Below, in pieces: positions 10,985 through 21,243 of a stretch of 64,000 bases of DNA (the first letter of the stretch is position 1; the number at the start of each line of letters is the position of its first letter). This DNA is from Azolla caroliniana (lineage: Eukaryota > Polypodiophyta), in contig JBHGNT010000008.1 in the NCBI GenBank assembly GCA_043228905.1, positions 12,400,001 to 12,464,000 on the forward strand, read 5' to 3'. The translations under genes and the position numbers were made by a program. Under the pieces are notes generated by a model that saw only the letters and a program-made list of their open reading frames with translations, had not been told where the DNA came from and searched no databases.

Positions 10985-11169
10985 GGCATCTAGTATGAAT
11001 TACAAAACGGCGCCTTACGGGCTACTGACTACTTAATTGGTGGGGATCCAGATCGGTACAACTATCTGGATCCGTCCGTTCCTATTAAATTATTAACTAA
11101 TATTTAAATTATTCATACGACTCTTCCCCATCGACACTTCTCCTCCGAACCATACTTGTAGGGCCAACA
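10985..11169 (-). repeat. LTR scrap related to Gypsy K/J/C
   Basis: On the minus strand it starts TGTTGGCCCTAC at 11169. It shares GGACGGATCC and GGCGCCGTTTTGTA words, in the same order, with the Gypsy K LTR (GGACGGATCC, GGCACCGTTTTGTA). It is preceded by the same conserved terminal block found before the 3' LTRs of K, J and C. It is therefore the 3' LTR start of another decayed member of that lineage. Confidence 0.55.
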
Positions 11170-11207
11170 CATGGCACACCCATGGGACAATGCCTTGCAT
11201 GTCGAAT
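11170..11207 (-). promoter_or_regulatory. Conserved pre-LTR block of the K/J/C Gypsy lineage (copy 4)
   Basis: On the minus strand it reads TTCGACATGCAAGG, then CATTGTCCCATGG, then GTGTGCCATG, ending exactly at the LTR start TGTTGG. The same block precedes the 3' LTRs at 46663, 58601 and (minus strand) 18431. Confidence 0.6.
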
Positions 11208-11696
11208 CCACAGGTTAGCTCCATCACTCTTCATCAAGTACGTCCAATATACTCTAGTACAAGGGTTCGAGTGGTTCCTCCTCTGTCTCCATCCGCTACT
11301 GTTTTTGCTCATGTTCCGGTTGCTTCTCCCTTGGCTCTAGCTTTGATTCTGTTTTTGTTGTCTATGTCACGACCGAAGTTTAGAAGATGATGTCGATTTG
11401 GAAAAAAAAAGACAATAACAAACGAGAAGACAATAACAAGACCAGAAGACAAGAATTTCTATTGCCGGAAAGCAAGATTACAAGGTTGTTGAAGACTGGT
11501 GTTGAACCGGAATGGTTCAACATTAATAAGATCTTTCACTTATATAGTGTACATAAGATTGTGCATGATCCCCATTTGGCATACATGTTGTGTGCCACTT
11601 GGCATACATCCATGCATGCCATTTGGCGGTCATCTATTGTGTCTAGTGCCCATAATTCTTGAATAATAATAATATGAAAATGTATTTATTAATTAA
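11208..11696. other. Unassigned segment
   Basis: Contains a TGTCACGACC word at about 11366 that resembles some plant Gypsy LTR starts, and a TATATAG word near 11541. No partner LTR or domain supports an element. The frames at 11190-11662 have no recognisable domain. Confidence 0.25.
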
Positions 11697-11762
11697 AATA
11701 AGTTGGTGTACTGGTTAGAGTGTGAGACCCTTGTTTACAAGTTCAAATCTTGATATTGACAT
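11697..11762 (+). repeat. tRNA-derived SINE candidate 3
   Basis: An A-box-like TTGGTGTACTGG (11703-11714) and a B-box AAGTTCAAATC (11739-11749) about 37 bp apart look tRNA-like. It adjoins the polypurine tract of the chromodomain fragment, so it may have inserted in that element's 3' LTR. Confidence 0.35.
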
Positions 11763-11771
11763 TTTGTGATA

Positions 11772-12184
11772 TCATCCCCTCCTTTTACGACGAGTTCTAT
11801 GAGTCTCAATGCATGAACTAGGTTTTAGTTTATGGGGATAGCGATGATGAAACTCTTGTATAAGTTCAGAGGCATTAGTGACATTCCCTGCGGGTTCCCA
11901 TGTTCGATCCTCAGGCGTGTATCCAAGACAATCTACCAAATAATATAACTTATTGCGGATGACATTGGAGTCCAAAATAGCTTCTACCTCATATTCTGGT
12001 CCATCCGCAAGTTGAACTGGAGGTGGTGGTGGAATAACTTGTTTTGGGATAGAACTTGATGTCCATGGTTCTAATAATGAAACATGAAACACTGGAGGAA
12101 GACGCATATGTGAAGGCAAGTCCAGAAGAAATGCAACCTCTTGACTTGATGAGATATTACAAATGGACCTTGACGTTGGAAATT
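11772..12184 (-). pseudogene. Chromodomain Gypsy: C-terminal end of integrase
   Basis: The minus-strand frame reads LPSHMRLPPVFHVSLLEPW, the conserved end of chromovirus integrase. A chromodomain follows (YEVEAILDSN ... YYLVDCLGY ... DRTWEPAGNVTNASELIQEF). A Lys/Arg tail and an AAAAGGAGGGGATGA polypurine tract end it at about 11775. The rest of pol was upstream, to the right, where Copia B inserted at 12185, and it has not been recovered. Chromodomains target integration to chromatin carrying particular histone marks. It differs from the chromodomain of Gypsy L, so it is a different subfamily. Confidence 0.75.
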
Positions 12185-12609
12185 TGTAAAAACGAAGGTG
12201 CAAAAGCGTTAGACAACCGGCTTAGCCGGATAGCAACATAGAGAGAGAGAGATTAACACACAGAAGGTACGCAGGAGAGACAGAGAAAGAGCAGAAACTT
12301 AAATCTATTATCAACCACTCTGTAAAATTCTCTGTACATACAACGTGCTCAACAACACTATTTATACAAGTCCTAAGAGGACTAACAAAAGTACGGTGTA
12401 CTTCAATGCTCACACGAGCGTCTGACATTAACTACCTAGTAGTCTAGACTGCTACTAGGCTTCCGGTTACTGCTGGATCCGGCTAACCGGCTCCCCATCT
12501 CACCGGCTCACTTGCTCACCGTCTCATCGATCCGGCTCATCCTTCCGGATGCCGATCTGGTTTAGGCTTATTCAGCCGATTCGGATCCGGTTGAGCTTGC
12601 CGCTCAACA
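12185..12609 (-). repeat. 3' LTR of Copia B
   Basis: 425 bp. In sense it starts TGTTGAGCGGCAAGCTCAACC and ends TTTTTACA. It is homologous to the LTRs of Copia D, E, F and H. Insertion was into the chromodomain Gypsy fragment. Confidence 0.85.
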
Positions 12610-15240
12610 CTCCCCCTCAAGCTCAACTTGAGGTTGGATCGTAGGGTCAGTCTCCATGGTAGCCGATCCTTCCACCCGGCTTCTTCTGGCGTCACTCCGC
12701 CTTGCTCGCGCTCCTTGTCCGGTTTGGTCCTGTTTGCTAGGACCCTTCTGATTCTGCGCACCTTGACCTCCTCGTTCGGCTTGTTTGCTCAACAGGCCCA
12801 ATTCAGCTCCCTCGCTGCTGTGACTTTGGCGCTTGCCGATTTGCCGATTCCTTCGCGTCGGCGTCGACTTTCGCTGCCTTCTCGTCCTCTTGGCCTTGAA
12901 TTGATCTGATTCTTCCGAATCCTTCTGTTGAACTGAATCGGCTGTCTTTTCCGAATCGGTCGCTCCCGATTCGTCTTCAGATTCCAGGCTCTTCACCACA
13001 TCGGACCATGTCTGGGACTTGGCCTTCTTCTTCCGGTCGGCTCTGTTCTTCTTGACTCGACCCTGTTGCCGCTTGTTCTGACTTGTTCGGATTCCTCAAC
13101 CTCCTTTGTCGACTTGGCTCCTTCCTTCTTCTTGTCTCTTCCTTTGTCGGTTCTTCCCTCACCGGCGCAATCTGCAGCTTCTTTGCCTTTGCCTGTTCTG
13201 GTGTCTTTGCCCGTTCTCCCCCTCAAGTATGGCACGTTGAGGTGCTGAACACCAAGCATCTCGGCTGCAACTTGTCCAACCCGAACGGTTTGGTGAAGAT
13301 GTCGGCAACTTGCCAATCTGTATGAACATACCGAAGTTCGAATGCACCGCTCAGGATACGCTCACGGACGAAGTGGTAGTGGAGTTCTATGTGGTTTGTG
13401 TGAGCATGGAATACAAGGTTCTTGGCGAGCTGCATGCTGCTTATGTTGTCGCAGTAGATCAGGATCGGGGTCGACACCTCGATCCGCAGGTCTTACAACA
13501 GTCGCTTCTTCTTCCGGTCGGCTCTGTTCTTCTTGACTCGACCTTGTTGCCGCTTGTTCTGACTTGTTCGGATTCCTCAACCTCCTTTGTCGACTTGGCT
13601 CCTTCCTTCTTCTTGTCTCTTCCTTTGTCGGTTCTTCCCTCACCGGCGCAATCTGCAGCTTCTTTGCCTTTGCCCGTTCTGGTGTCTTTGCCCGTTCTCC
13701 CCCTCAAGTATGGCACGTTGAGGTGCTGAACACCAAGCATCTCGGCTGCAACTTGTCCAACCCGAACGGTTTGGTGAAGATGTCGGCAACTTGCCAATCT
13801 GTATGAACATACCGAAGTTCGAATGCACCGCTCAGGATACGCTCACGGACGAAGTGGTAGTGGAGTTCTATGTGGTTTGTGTGAGCATGGAATACAAGGT
13901 TCTTGGCGAGCTGCATGCTGCTTATGTTGTCGCAGTAGATCAGGATCGGGGTCGACGCCTCGATCCGCAGGTCTTACAACAGTCGCCAAAGCCAAATGGC
14001 CTCACAGGTGGCAACAGTAGTGCCCCGATATTCAGTCTCAGTGGTCGAAAGGGCCACTATTGGCTGCTTTTTGCTGCTCCACGCAACAACCGCACTACCA
14101 AGGGAAAACATATAGATGGAGGTGAATCGGCGATCCGATGCATCGTCGGCCCAGTCGGCATTAGTATAACCGATTGCTCTTGGGTTGTACCATGCCGGTA
14201 TAACAGTCCCCGGTCCTTCGTACCGCTCACATATCGCAAAATTTGATGCGCGCACTGAAGGTGCTCCACGGTCGACTTCTGCATATATTGGCTGATCACA
14301 CCGACCAGATAACTGATGTCGGGTCGGGTGATTGTCAAATATTCAAGGCTTCCGACGATTTGTCGGAATTGCTTCTCATCGCAGGCCGGTCCGAAGTCAA
14401 GACGGAGCTTCTGGTTCCGGTCTAGGGGTGTGGAGATCGGTCGGCATTCAGTCATGCCGAACTTGTACAACATATTCAACACATAGTGTCTTTGTGAGAG
14501 CAATATACCGTTGGGGGTTCGGATCACCTCGATCCCAAGGAAATAGTGAAGGTCCCCCAAGTCCTTCATCTTAAATGCGTCCGACAGCTGGGACTTGACT
14601 CAACTGATTTCATCGAGTCTAGGCCCGGTGATCATCAACATACAACAAGATGCAAACCGGACCGTCCTAACCTTGCTGGATGAACAACGAAGAGTCGGAC
14701 TTGGAGGCCACAAACCCCATCTTACGCAACCGGTGTGTGATCTTCGCATTCCAAGCTCGGGGGGCTTGCTTCAGGCCATAAGGTGGCTTCTTCAGCCGGC
14801 ATATTGCCGATTGGAAACCAGGGGGTTGGGTCATAAAGAGCTCTTCTTCAAGATCGCCTTGAAGAAATGCATTCTTCATGTCCATCTGTTGAAGATGCCA
14901 CCCCCTTGCCGCAACAACCGCCAACACCACACGAATCGTCGTCATCTTCGCTACCGGAGCGAAGGTCTCATCATAGTCGATTCCGTGGGTCTGCGCGTAT
15001 CCCTTCGCAACTAACCGGGCCTTGTACCGGTTAACTGAACCGTCGACATTGTACTTTACCTTGTACACCCACTTACATCCGATCGGTTTACAATGTCGAG
15101 GAGGGCCAACTAGGTCCCATGTGTTGCCGGTTCATCATCTGACTGGTCTGTCAGACTCACTCGCTCGTTCGGCCCGCTCAACCGAAACAATTCCGGACTC
15201 TCATCTAGAGTCTCGAACCCTTCGTCTTCTAACTGGGCCT
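12604..15240 (-). pseudogene. Copia B pol 3' half: RT, RNase H and charged tail
   Basis: The RT part runs from VYKVKYNVDGSVNRYKARLV (14667-15068) through KMTTIRVVLAVVAARGWHLQ to KSDSSLFIQ. RT thumb and RNase H (13974-14569) include MKDLGDLHYFLGIEV, TRPDISYLVGV, and ALSTTETEYRG. RNase H ends VADIFTKPFGLDKLQ. A tail rich in Arg, Lys, Glu and Gln then runs through the polypurine tract to VELEGEC, with its stop inside the LTR. The YVDD region is disrupted near 14600-14640. The internal 481-bp duplication shifts the frame, because 481 is not a multiple of three. Confidence 0.8.
13024..13985. repeat. 481-bp tandem duplication inside Copia B
   Basis: 13024-13504 and 13505-13985 are head-to-tail copies that I read as differing at only about three positions. 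The unit covers the end of RNase H and the start of the charged tail. The high identity indicates a duplication much younger than the element. Confidence 0.9.
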
Positions 15241-15250
15241 CAACCGGACC

Positions 15251-16200
15251 TTCTCAATGAAAGACTTGGGTTCAACAAGACAGATGCTGGGGATGCACAT
15301 CATTCAGGACCGGTCAGCGAAGCAATTATGGTTGTCATAGGAGAAGTACGTGACAAAGGTGCTTCACCGGTTAAACATGTCAGAAGCGAAACCGGTCGGA
15401 TCTACACTTCCGGCAAACTGCAAGCTATCCGGTAAGCAAAGCCCGAAGACGAAAGCAGAGAAGGCGGATATGATGAAGATCCCATATGCCTCTGCCGTCG
15501 GGAGCTTGATGTACGCAATGGTTTGTACCCGACCAGACATTGGATACGCAGTCGGAGTGGTGAGCCGGTTTATGAGCAATCCCGACAAGGAGCACTAGAA
15601 CGCGGTCAAGTGGATACTCCGGTATTTGAAGGGCACTTCAAATATGTGTCTCCGATTTGGCTCCGGAAAACCTCAATTGGACGGTTTCATCGATTTGGAC
15701 ATGTCGGCTGATGTGGATACCAGCCGGTCTACATCCGGGTATGTGATGACATATGCAGGGGGAGCTGAGTCGAGGCTGCAGGAGACGGTTGCATTGTCAA
15801 CCACGGAGGCGGAGTACATGGCAGCTGTGGAAGCCGACAAGGAAATGTTATGGATGAAGGACTTCATCGGTGAGCTCGGTATACGGCAAGACGAATACCG
15901 ACTCTATTGCGACAGTCAAAGTGACATCCACCTTGCTAAGAATGCGGCCTACCATTCCCGGATGAAGCATATCCAGCGGAGGTATCACTGGATCCGGGAA
16001 AGAGTAGATGACCAGGAGTTCGCACTGACGAAGATCCACACGGCCGAGAACGGGTCAGATATGCTGACCAAAGTGCTGACACCCGACAAGCTGGATGCAT
16101 GCCGGAAGAGAATCGAACTGGTAAGACACCCCATGCCGGAGTGAAGGGGGAGTTTGTTGGGAGATAGGTTCCTCTGGATGGGAAGGGAGAAGAACAGTGC
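15251..16200 (+). mobile_element. Copia I: 3' fragment of the TGTTGG-type Copia family
   Basis: A plus-strand fragment holds the end of RT, RNase H, a GAAGGGGGAG polypurine tract (about 16143-16152) and the first 40 or so bases of its 3' LTR (from 16155, TGTTGGGAGATAGG). The LTR start matches the solo LTRs at 7504 and 27761. It is cut off on both sides. Confidence 0.8.
15257..16144 (+). pseudogene. Copia I: RT thumb and RNase H
   Basis: Reads MKDLGSTRQMLGM in one frame, shifts near 15345, then stays in one frame to the stop at 16142-16144. Motifs are SAVGSLMYAMVCTRPDIGYA, ILRYLKGTS, STSGYVMTYAGG, ALSTTEAEYMAA, LYCDSQSDIHLAKN, KHIQRRYHWIRE and the C-terminal DMLTKVLTPDKL. One in-frame TAG (15596-15598) and the upstream frameshift make it non-functional. 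The CDSQSAIHL- and HIDIRYHFIR-type motifs show a lineage clearly different from Copia A/B/D. Confidence 0.85.
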
Positions 16201-16369
16201 CGACGAACAAACTCGATAGAACGTCTATCCATTCTACTACCACAATCATCTCGATAGAATGTTTAGATCAAAATGTTCGACATATTGTGTCAACTATGTA
16301 CAATAATTGACTGTCGGTTGAACAACACAATAATTTGGGCACACCCGGTTACATCTGCAATAGGCAGAG
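16201..16369. other. Junction segment between Copia I LTR and Gypsy gag scrap
   Basis: Unassigned. It probably holds the decayed leader of the gag scrap. A TCGATAGAA word repeats at 16213 and 16250. Confidence 0.25.
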
Positions 16370-17917
16370 AACAAGGTGGAATGGATGTCGTCTAGTCCAC
16401 AAACACCTGTCGACCGAAAATGTCCTCGCGCACAAGCAGAGACTCAACATGTAGCAGAAGGTAGTGCTGACAATTTCGAACAAGTTAATCGGGAGTGGAG
16501 TAGAATTCTGGATTTAACAGATAATCGTTCAGACGAGGAATAGTTTGAGCAAGGTTCTTTTTTCGATATTTGGGGAGACGACGATATGTCGTACCCTTAC
16601 TTGAAATATAGAGATGGCGCTGATGTGGAAGCGCATATAAGAGATTATTTGACCACATGGGAAGTGAACCATGTAGTGCAACGACTATCAGCAGCAACCG
16701 AGGAAAAATAAAAAATCGCGGAGTTCGTTCTCTCATTGGACGGTCCGTCGGCGAATTGGTATGCCTAGAATGGGCCAAAAGCATTCGACTCACACAATTG
16801 TTTCATCGCAAGATTCCCCAGAAGGATTTAATAGGTTAGTTCTATGCCGCCTATCGGGACTCACATGAAACGGTATCACATTTTGTGATCCGATTTCAAA
16901 ATTTATGACCCTAGATTTCGCGATCGATTCTAGAAGAGGAATTGAAGGATATTTTTCTGGAAGCTATACATGAGCCTCTTCAAACCACTTTAGCAGTGTA
17001 TGATTTCCAGAATCAATCACTGGAGCAAGTGATAGATAAAGCTCTGGCAATGGATCAGACACACAATCATAATAGTATGAACATATCAACGTTACACCAC
17101 AACTTACCTATATTGGACGAGCTCAGATTCAGGGAAGTTGTTCAATGTAGGACTTACCTCAACACAGGGCATTTGACAATAGAATGCACTGTACACACTC
17201 ATTGTATGATTTACCATTCTAAAGCACATTCAGTCGAGCAATGTGAGTATAATTTACTCAATAAAATAGTCGCACTAGTTCGGCAAATTTATCCTAAAAA
17301 TAATTATCAGGAAAATTGGAATCGGATGCATAACTATTCACCCCGACAAGATAACATTAACTGACAGCTCTATAGGGGAAGTCGGAATCAGGACGATTGA
17401 AGGGACAATAACTATAAACGAAATGAGGATAATCGACCACCAAATCGTCAATTTAATGACAACCCAAAGACGAAAGGGTCTCGACAGTTTGAACATAATT
17501 CCTAGGACAGGGATAATCCTCAAACTCAGGATGCTCGTCGACCTCAATATGAACCCGGAGAATCTAGTGGCTTATCAGTTCCGAATTACTACATATGCAA
17601 AAGAGGTGGACACTATGCAAATCAATGCCCGATAAAAGAAAACAACAAGGCACCAACAGTAATTATGGGCGTGCTCAAGATTCAATAGGTAACCACTCGT
17701 AGCAAAGGAAAACAATCTGAATGGGAAGTTTAGGAAGCCCTTCCTGAGGCAGTTAAGGAATGGGTCGAAGAAGCTAATAATAACAATGTCATGAGAATGC
17801 TGCAAGAAAATGTTGCAGTAGATGATGGGCACAGAGTTGATCAAATCACATCGAAGATAACACCTGATGTTACGGAAGCATGGAAAGTCTGGCCGATTGT
17901 CAAGTATCACTACCTTT
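16370..17917 (+). pseudogene. Gypsy M: gag scrap of the K/J/C lineage
   Basis: Decayed plus-strand gag homologous to Gypsy K gag. MSYPYLKYRDGADVEAHI (from 16588) matches K's MPFQYSKYRDDPDAEAHV, and KIAEF..SLDGPSANW follows. Two linked zinc knuckles are at about 17145-17250 (GHLTIECTVHTHC, KAHSVEQCEYN), then a basic linker. The third knuckle is at about 17585-17630 (YYICKRGGHYANQC), with Tyr in place of its first Cys. The end (SEWEV*EALPEAVKEW) matches the gag/protease junction of K. Numerous stops and frameshifts interrupt it, and the minus-strand Gypsy C LTR follows at 17918. Confidence 0.7.
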
Positions 17918-18431
17918 TGTTACCAGTTAGGGTTACACGGTGCCTAACCCTCAGTCCTTCGGGGTTCGTCTCAAGGTGATAATGGTTCAGGGATAACACG
18001 TACATTGTGACCGTGGTATAGATGACTGTGTACTGAACTCCTAAGTGCTAATCTAACCGTGTAGGCTGTGAAGATTAGGAGGATGGATACAACCGACTCC
18101 TTACGCAATAGCGCACCCCTACGTATGAGACTCGACACAGAAATGAACTCAACATTAACAGAGATAAGAATTACGAAAACACAATAAGTCAGGCAAAACA
18201 GAGACTATATTGTAAGGATTCAATACCAAATTATCACTAGCTATTACAAGTTTTCCATGCCCTTTATATACAGGGTCATAATTGGATACGCTCGACGTGT
18301 GAACCGTTACGCCTGCTACTACTCCCTCATTGTTAGGCTTCAGCCCCCACCCATCCGCATCGTATGTTGTAACCATCCCCTTTTGTCTTCCCTTCTCGAC
18401 TTTTCCCACTTGGTCCTCAAGGCAGACAACA
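17918..18431 (-). repeat. 3' LTR of Gypsy C
   Basis: 514 bp. In sense it starts TGTTGTCTGCCTTGAGG and ends CTAACTGGTAACA. The Gypsy J LTR starts TGTTGTCCACC and ends CTAGTCGGTAACA. A TATATAAAGGG promoter-like box lies on the minus strand near 18265, as in J. Confidence 0.75.
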
Positions 18432-18468
18432 AATGGCACACCTGTGGGACAATGCTTGCACGTCGAAC
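18432..18468 (-). promoter_or_regulatory. Conserved pre-LTR block of Gypsy C
   Basis: The minus strand reads TTCGACGTGCAAG, CATTGTCCCACAGG, TGTGCCATT, ending at the LTR start. It is the equivalent of the blocks before the K and J 3' LTRs. There is no purine tract at this junction. Confidence 0.65.
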
Positions 18469-18481
18469 CCACATAAGACCT

Positions 18482-19064
18482 TCATTCATCGTCGAAGATG
18501 TTCAGGATGTTTAGTCCCCGACGGTCCGGTTCGGCGAAAACTATGGGGGTTGTCATGGTCTGGATCGTAGGCGTGGCCTCAAGGGGACCGGTAGGCTCGG
18601 TTGTCTCAATGTGGGGGGGGGACCAGTGTGCGCCGTCGGCTCTGGTACGAGTGGGGCAGTGGGTTTTGTTGGTACCGCTTCTGCCTCTTGTGTCTGATGT
18701 TCGGGGCCTTCTCCTCAACCGATGGCACTGGTATTGCCTCTTCCACAAGTGCAGCTTCTTGTACTAGCTCTTCATGCCTCGGGCCTTCCTCCGTATCGGC
18801 CATCGTGGTGCCGAGGAGGTCCAGGTGCGTATCCTCGATTGAGTTCGGTGGCTCTGTGGTGACTTTTGGAATTTCTTCTTCCGAGTGTTGCGTGCTCTTT
18901 TTTCCTCTTCTGCCTTCTCCTACTCGTTTTCGATTGCCTAGAGCTTGAGGGAGGTGTCGAGCTAGATGTCTCCGAACTCCTCGAGCAATTGCACGATCTC
19001 CTCGGAGTCTCAATCGGCAAGGGCTTGATAATCTTGTGTAAGGTCGCCACGGACCGTGGCAATT
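18482..19064 (-). pseudogene. Gypsy C third ORF, C-terminal part
   Basis: The minus strand reads (in a patchwork of frames) LAQDYQALADCDSEEI then LLEEFGD, matching J (LAQDYRTLADQHSEEL, LLDDFGE) and K (LAKDFQALADDQLGQV). A low-complexity Pro/Thr/Arg stretch follows, ending NILNIFDDE at the stop 18482-18484. The acidic terminus resembles J (NIRVILEED) and K (QDILDSLGEQ). The frame is broken. The function is not known; see the full-length copy in K. Confidence 0.6.
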
Positions 19065-19466
19065 TGTTGAGCGGACAAGCTCAACCGTATCTGGATCGGA
19101 GTCCAAAATGAAAAACCGGATCAGAGTCTGGATGGTATCTGGAACTAGGAGCCGGATCGGAGAGCTGGATTGGATTGTAATTAGTAGGCCATTAGAGGCC
19201 TACAAATGTAGCCTAGTACGTGGGTATATTTTTAGGAGTCAGTGTCAGTCGCTCATATGTTAGTCCTTTCATGCACTTGTATAAAAGTGCTCACTCTGCA
19301 CATTGTATGTATAGAGAGTGTTTTAGTGTTTTCTTGGAATATACACGTTTCTGTGTTCTGCTCTAACTCTGTCTCTCCCGTGTAAGGTTGTGTCTTAGCT
19401 TCCGCATTCTTTGGCTATCCGGAGGAGACGGTTGTGTCTTAGCTTCCGCAATTGTATTCTTTTACA
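19065..19466 (+). repeat. 5' LTR of Copia D
   Basis: 402 bp, TGTTGAGCGGACAAG...TTCTTTTACA, with TATAAAAG at 19280-19287. Confidence 0.9.
19280..19287 (+). promoter_or_regulatory. TATA box in the Copia D LTR
   Basis: TATAAAAG within CTTGTATAAAAGTGCTC. The same word is conserved on the minus strand in the LTRs of A, E, F and H, which supports it as the family promoter. Confidence 0.55.
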
Positions 19467-19563
19467 TGGTATGAGAGCATGAGGGTTTGAGAACCTCTGC
19501 AACCAACAAGCATTTTCTTAAGACAAACCCTAACACCCATTAAAGAACAAACAGAAGAAAAGT

Positions 19564-20365
19564 ATGGACCGAGGAATGGCCAGCTTGCTCCCGACGGAGA
19601 AGCTCGACATATCCAACTATGCATCTTGGTCATAGAAGATGTACCAGTACCTGTTCGGGCATGGTTACTAGAGTTATGTTGATAGAGCCAACGATACAAT
19701 ACTTGATGTGGCACACAAGGACTTCCCAACTTGGGAAAAAGCGGCAAGCAGAGTTATGTACTGCTTTGCCTCCAATGTTGAAGATCAACTTCTGAGCCAT
19801 ATTCGGGATGCCAAGACGACGAACCAAGCTTGGGGAAACCTGAAGAAGGTTTTCGCCGCAAGCACCACAATTCGGAAGCTACAACTCCAACAGGAGTTGA
19901 GCAATGTTCGACAGAGGGACATGTCGGTGGCCGACTACACGACCCGAATCAAAGACATGGGCGACTGACTTATCTCTATTAACATGAGCGTTCAGGAAGA
20001 TGAAATGGTGCAGGTCTGTCTAGAGGGCCTGACGTCGAAGTTTGGAGCATTCTGGACGACAGTTTGTACAAGGGAGAATACTCCCTCGGTTTTCAATCTA
20101 CAGTCGATGCTCTTAGTTGAGGTGAACCACGCGGGTGTGTCAACGAGTACACAAACCGACAACAAGATGTTGTACACGGAGGCGGAGAGGCCCCGTGGTC
20201 GTGACAGATGAGGCGGATCGACATGTGGTGGAAGCGACTGACAAGAGCAGAACCGATGGCACAATGATGGTGCCGAGACCCGGCAAGAGAAGACCGCGAT
20301 GTGCTATTGGTATTGCGGTCGGAATGGCCATAGAGAGAGAGAGAATGCTAGAAGAAGTGCGCTGA
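19564..20365 (+). pseudogene. Copia D gag
   Basis: Starts MDRGMASLLPTEKLD, the conserved start also seen in E and F. Then come the UBN2-type gag body (19708-19968, KDFPTWEKAASRVMYCF ... VADYTTRIKDMGD) and 19984-20211 (EDEMVQVCLEGLTSKF). The zinc knuckle near 20300 reads CYWYCGRNGHRERE in the second frame. In-frame stops lie near 19635 and at 19966-19968, with a frameshift before the knuckle. It would form the nucleocapsid of the virus-like particle. Confidence 0.8.
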
Positions 20366-20414
20366 TTCAAACAAATCCGGATCTGGCAAGGCTGGTCGAG
20401 GAAGCCAGCAAAGC

Positions 20415-21243
20415 TTGCACTATGCCGAAGAACCGGAAAGATCCGATTCCAAAGATGGATCGGGCCCAACCTTGGTGATGAAACACAAGGCTAATTTGTT
20501 GAAGACAAGAACCTCGAAAGCAAATGAGGTATGGTATGTTGATTTTGGACCATCAAGCCATATGACAAGCCACGTGAAGTGGTTTTCTTACCTAGAGAAA
20601 CCAGAACAACCGGGGGTCGTCGAAACCGGCGATGACGTTCCACATACCATCAAGCATGTCAGTGAGGTTCCCCTCAATCATGTTGGGTGGAAGGGAAAGA
20701 TGATGAACATCTTGCATGTCCCGATAATCACAAAGAATCTGGTGTCAGTAGGACAGATTGTCGACCAAGGGATGCATGTCCGGTTCACACATCTTGGGTG
20801 TTTCATTGAAGAAGAGGGCAAAGTCATCGCGCAAGGGCACCGAGATGGAAGGATGTTTATCCTCGAAATGAATGATGTAGGCATTGCTATGTTCGCAAAA
20901 GGTTTGAAGGTCAAGTCGGACATCGACCTATGGCATAAGAGGATCAGACACATCAACTTCCAGAAGCTTCACGAGTTGTAGTTGAAACACGTGGTTTCCG
21001 AAAAACCAAAGTTTCATGGCCAGAAAGGCCAAATTTGTGAAGCGTGCTAGCTTGGGAAGCAACATAGGCTTCCATTCCCCAACGAGAATAGTCGGAGCCG
21101 GAATAGGATTGATATCATCCATTCAGATGTGTGGGGACCGACACAAAATGTGAGCATCGGTGGGAGTCGATATTTCGTCTCCTTCATCGATGATTTCACC
21201 CGACACACTTGGATCTATCTAATCGAGAAGAAAAGAGAGAAGA
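20415..21243 (+). pseudogene. Copia D protease and integrase N-terminus
   Basis: VWYVDFGPSSHMTSH (about 20530) corresponds to the Copia protease motif VDSGASxHM, with the catalytic DSG changed to DFG. The gag-pre-integrase region follows (LWHKRIRHINFQKLHEL, then CEAC.LGKQHRLPFPNE). Integrase begins HSDVWGPTQN ... YFVSFIDDFTRHTWIYLIEKK and stops at about 21240, where it joins RT directly. A stop at 20979-20981 interrupts it. Confidence 0.8.

Larger units (their letters stand above)
12185..15250 (-). mobile_element. Copia B: truncated element with 3' LTR and 3' half of pol
   Basis: Minus-strand element. The 3' LTR at 12185-12609 is followed by a GAGGGGGAG polypurine tract, the charged tail, RNase H and RT up to the WVYKVKYNVDG motif at about 15080. 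At about 15250 it is replaced by a plus-strand Copia fragment of another family. The 5' LTR, gag and integrase are absent. A 481-bp segment is tandemly duplicated inside it. Confidence 0.8.

Noticed and set aside
11366-11376. TGTCACGACC as the start of a Gypsy LTR
   Set aside because: No partner copy, no CA end, primer site or polypurine tract in a consistent place.
13066-13248. Ser/Leu/Pro-rich plus-strand ORFs, repeated at 13547
   Set aside because: Antisense of the Copia B tail and duplicated with the 481-bp unit; not independent genes.
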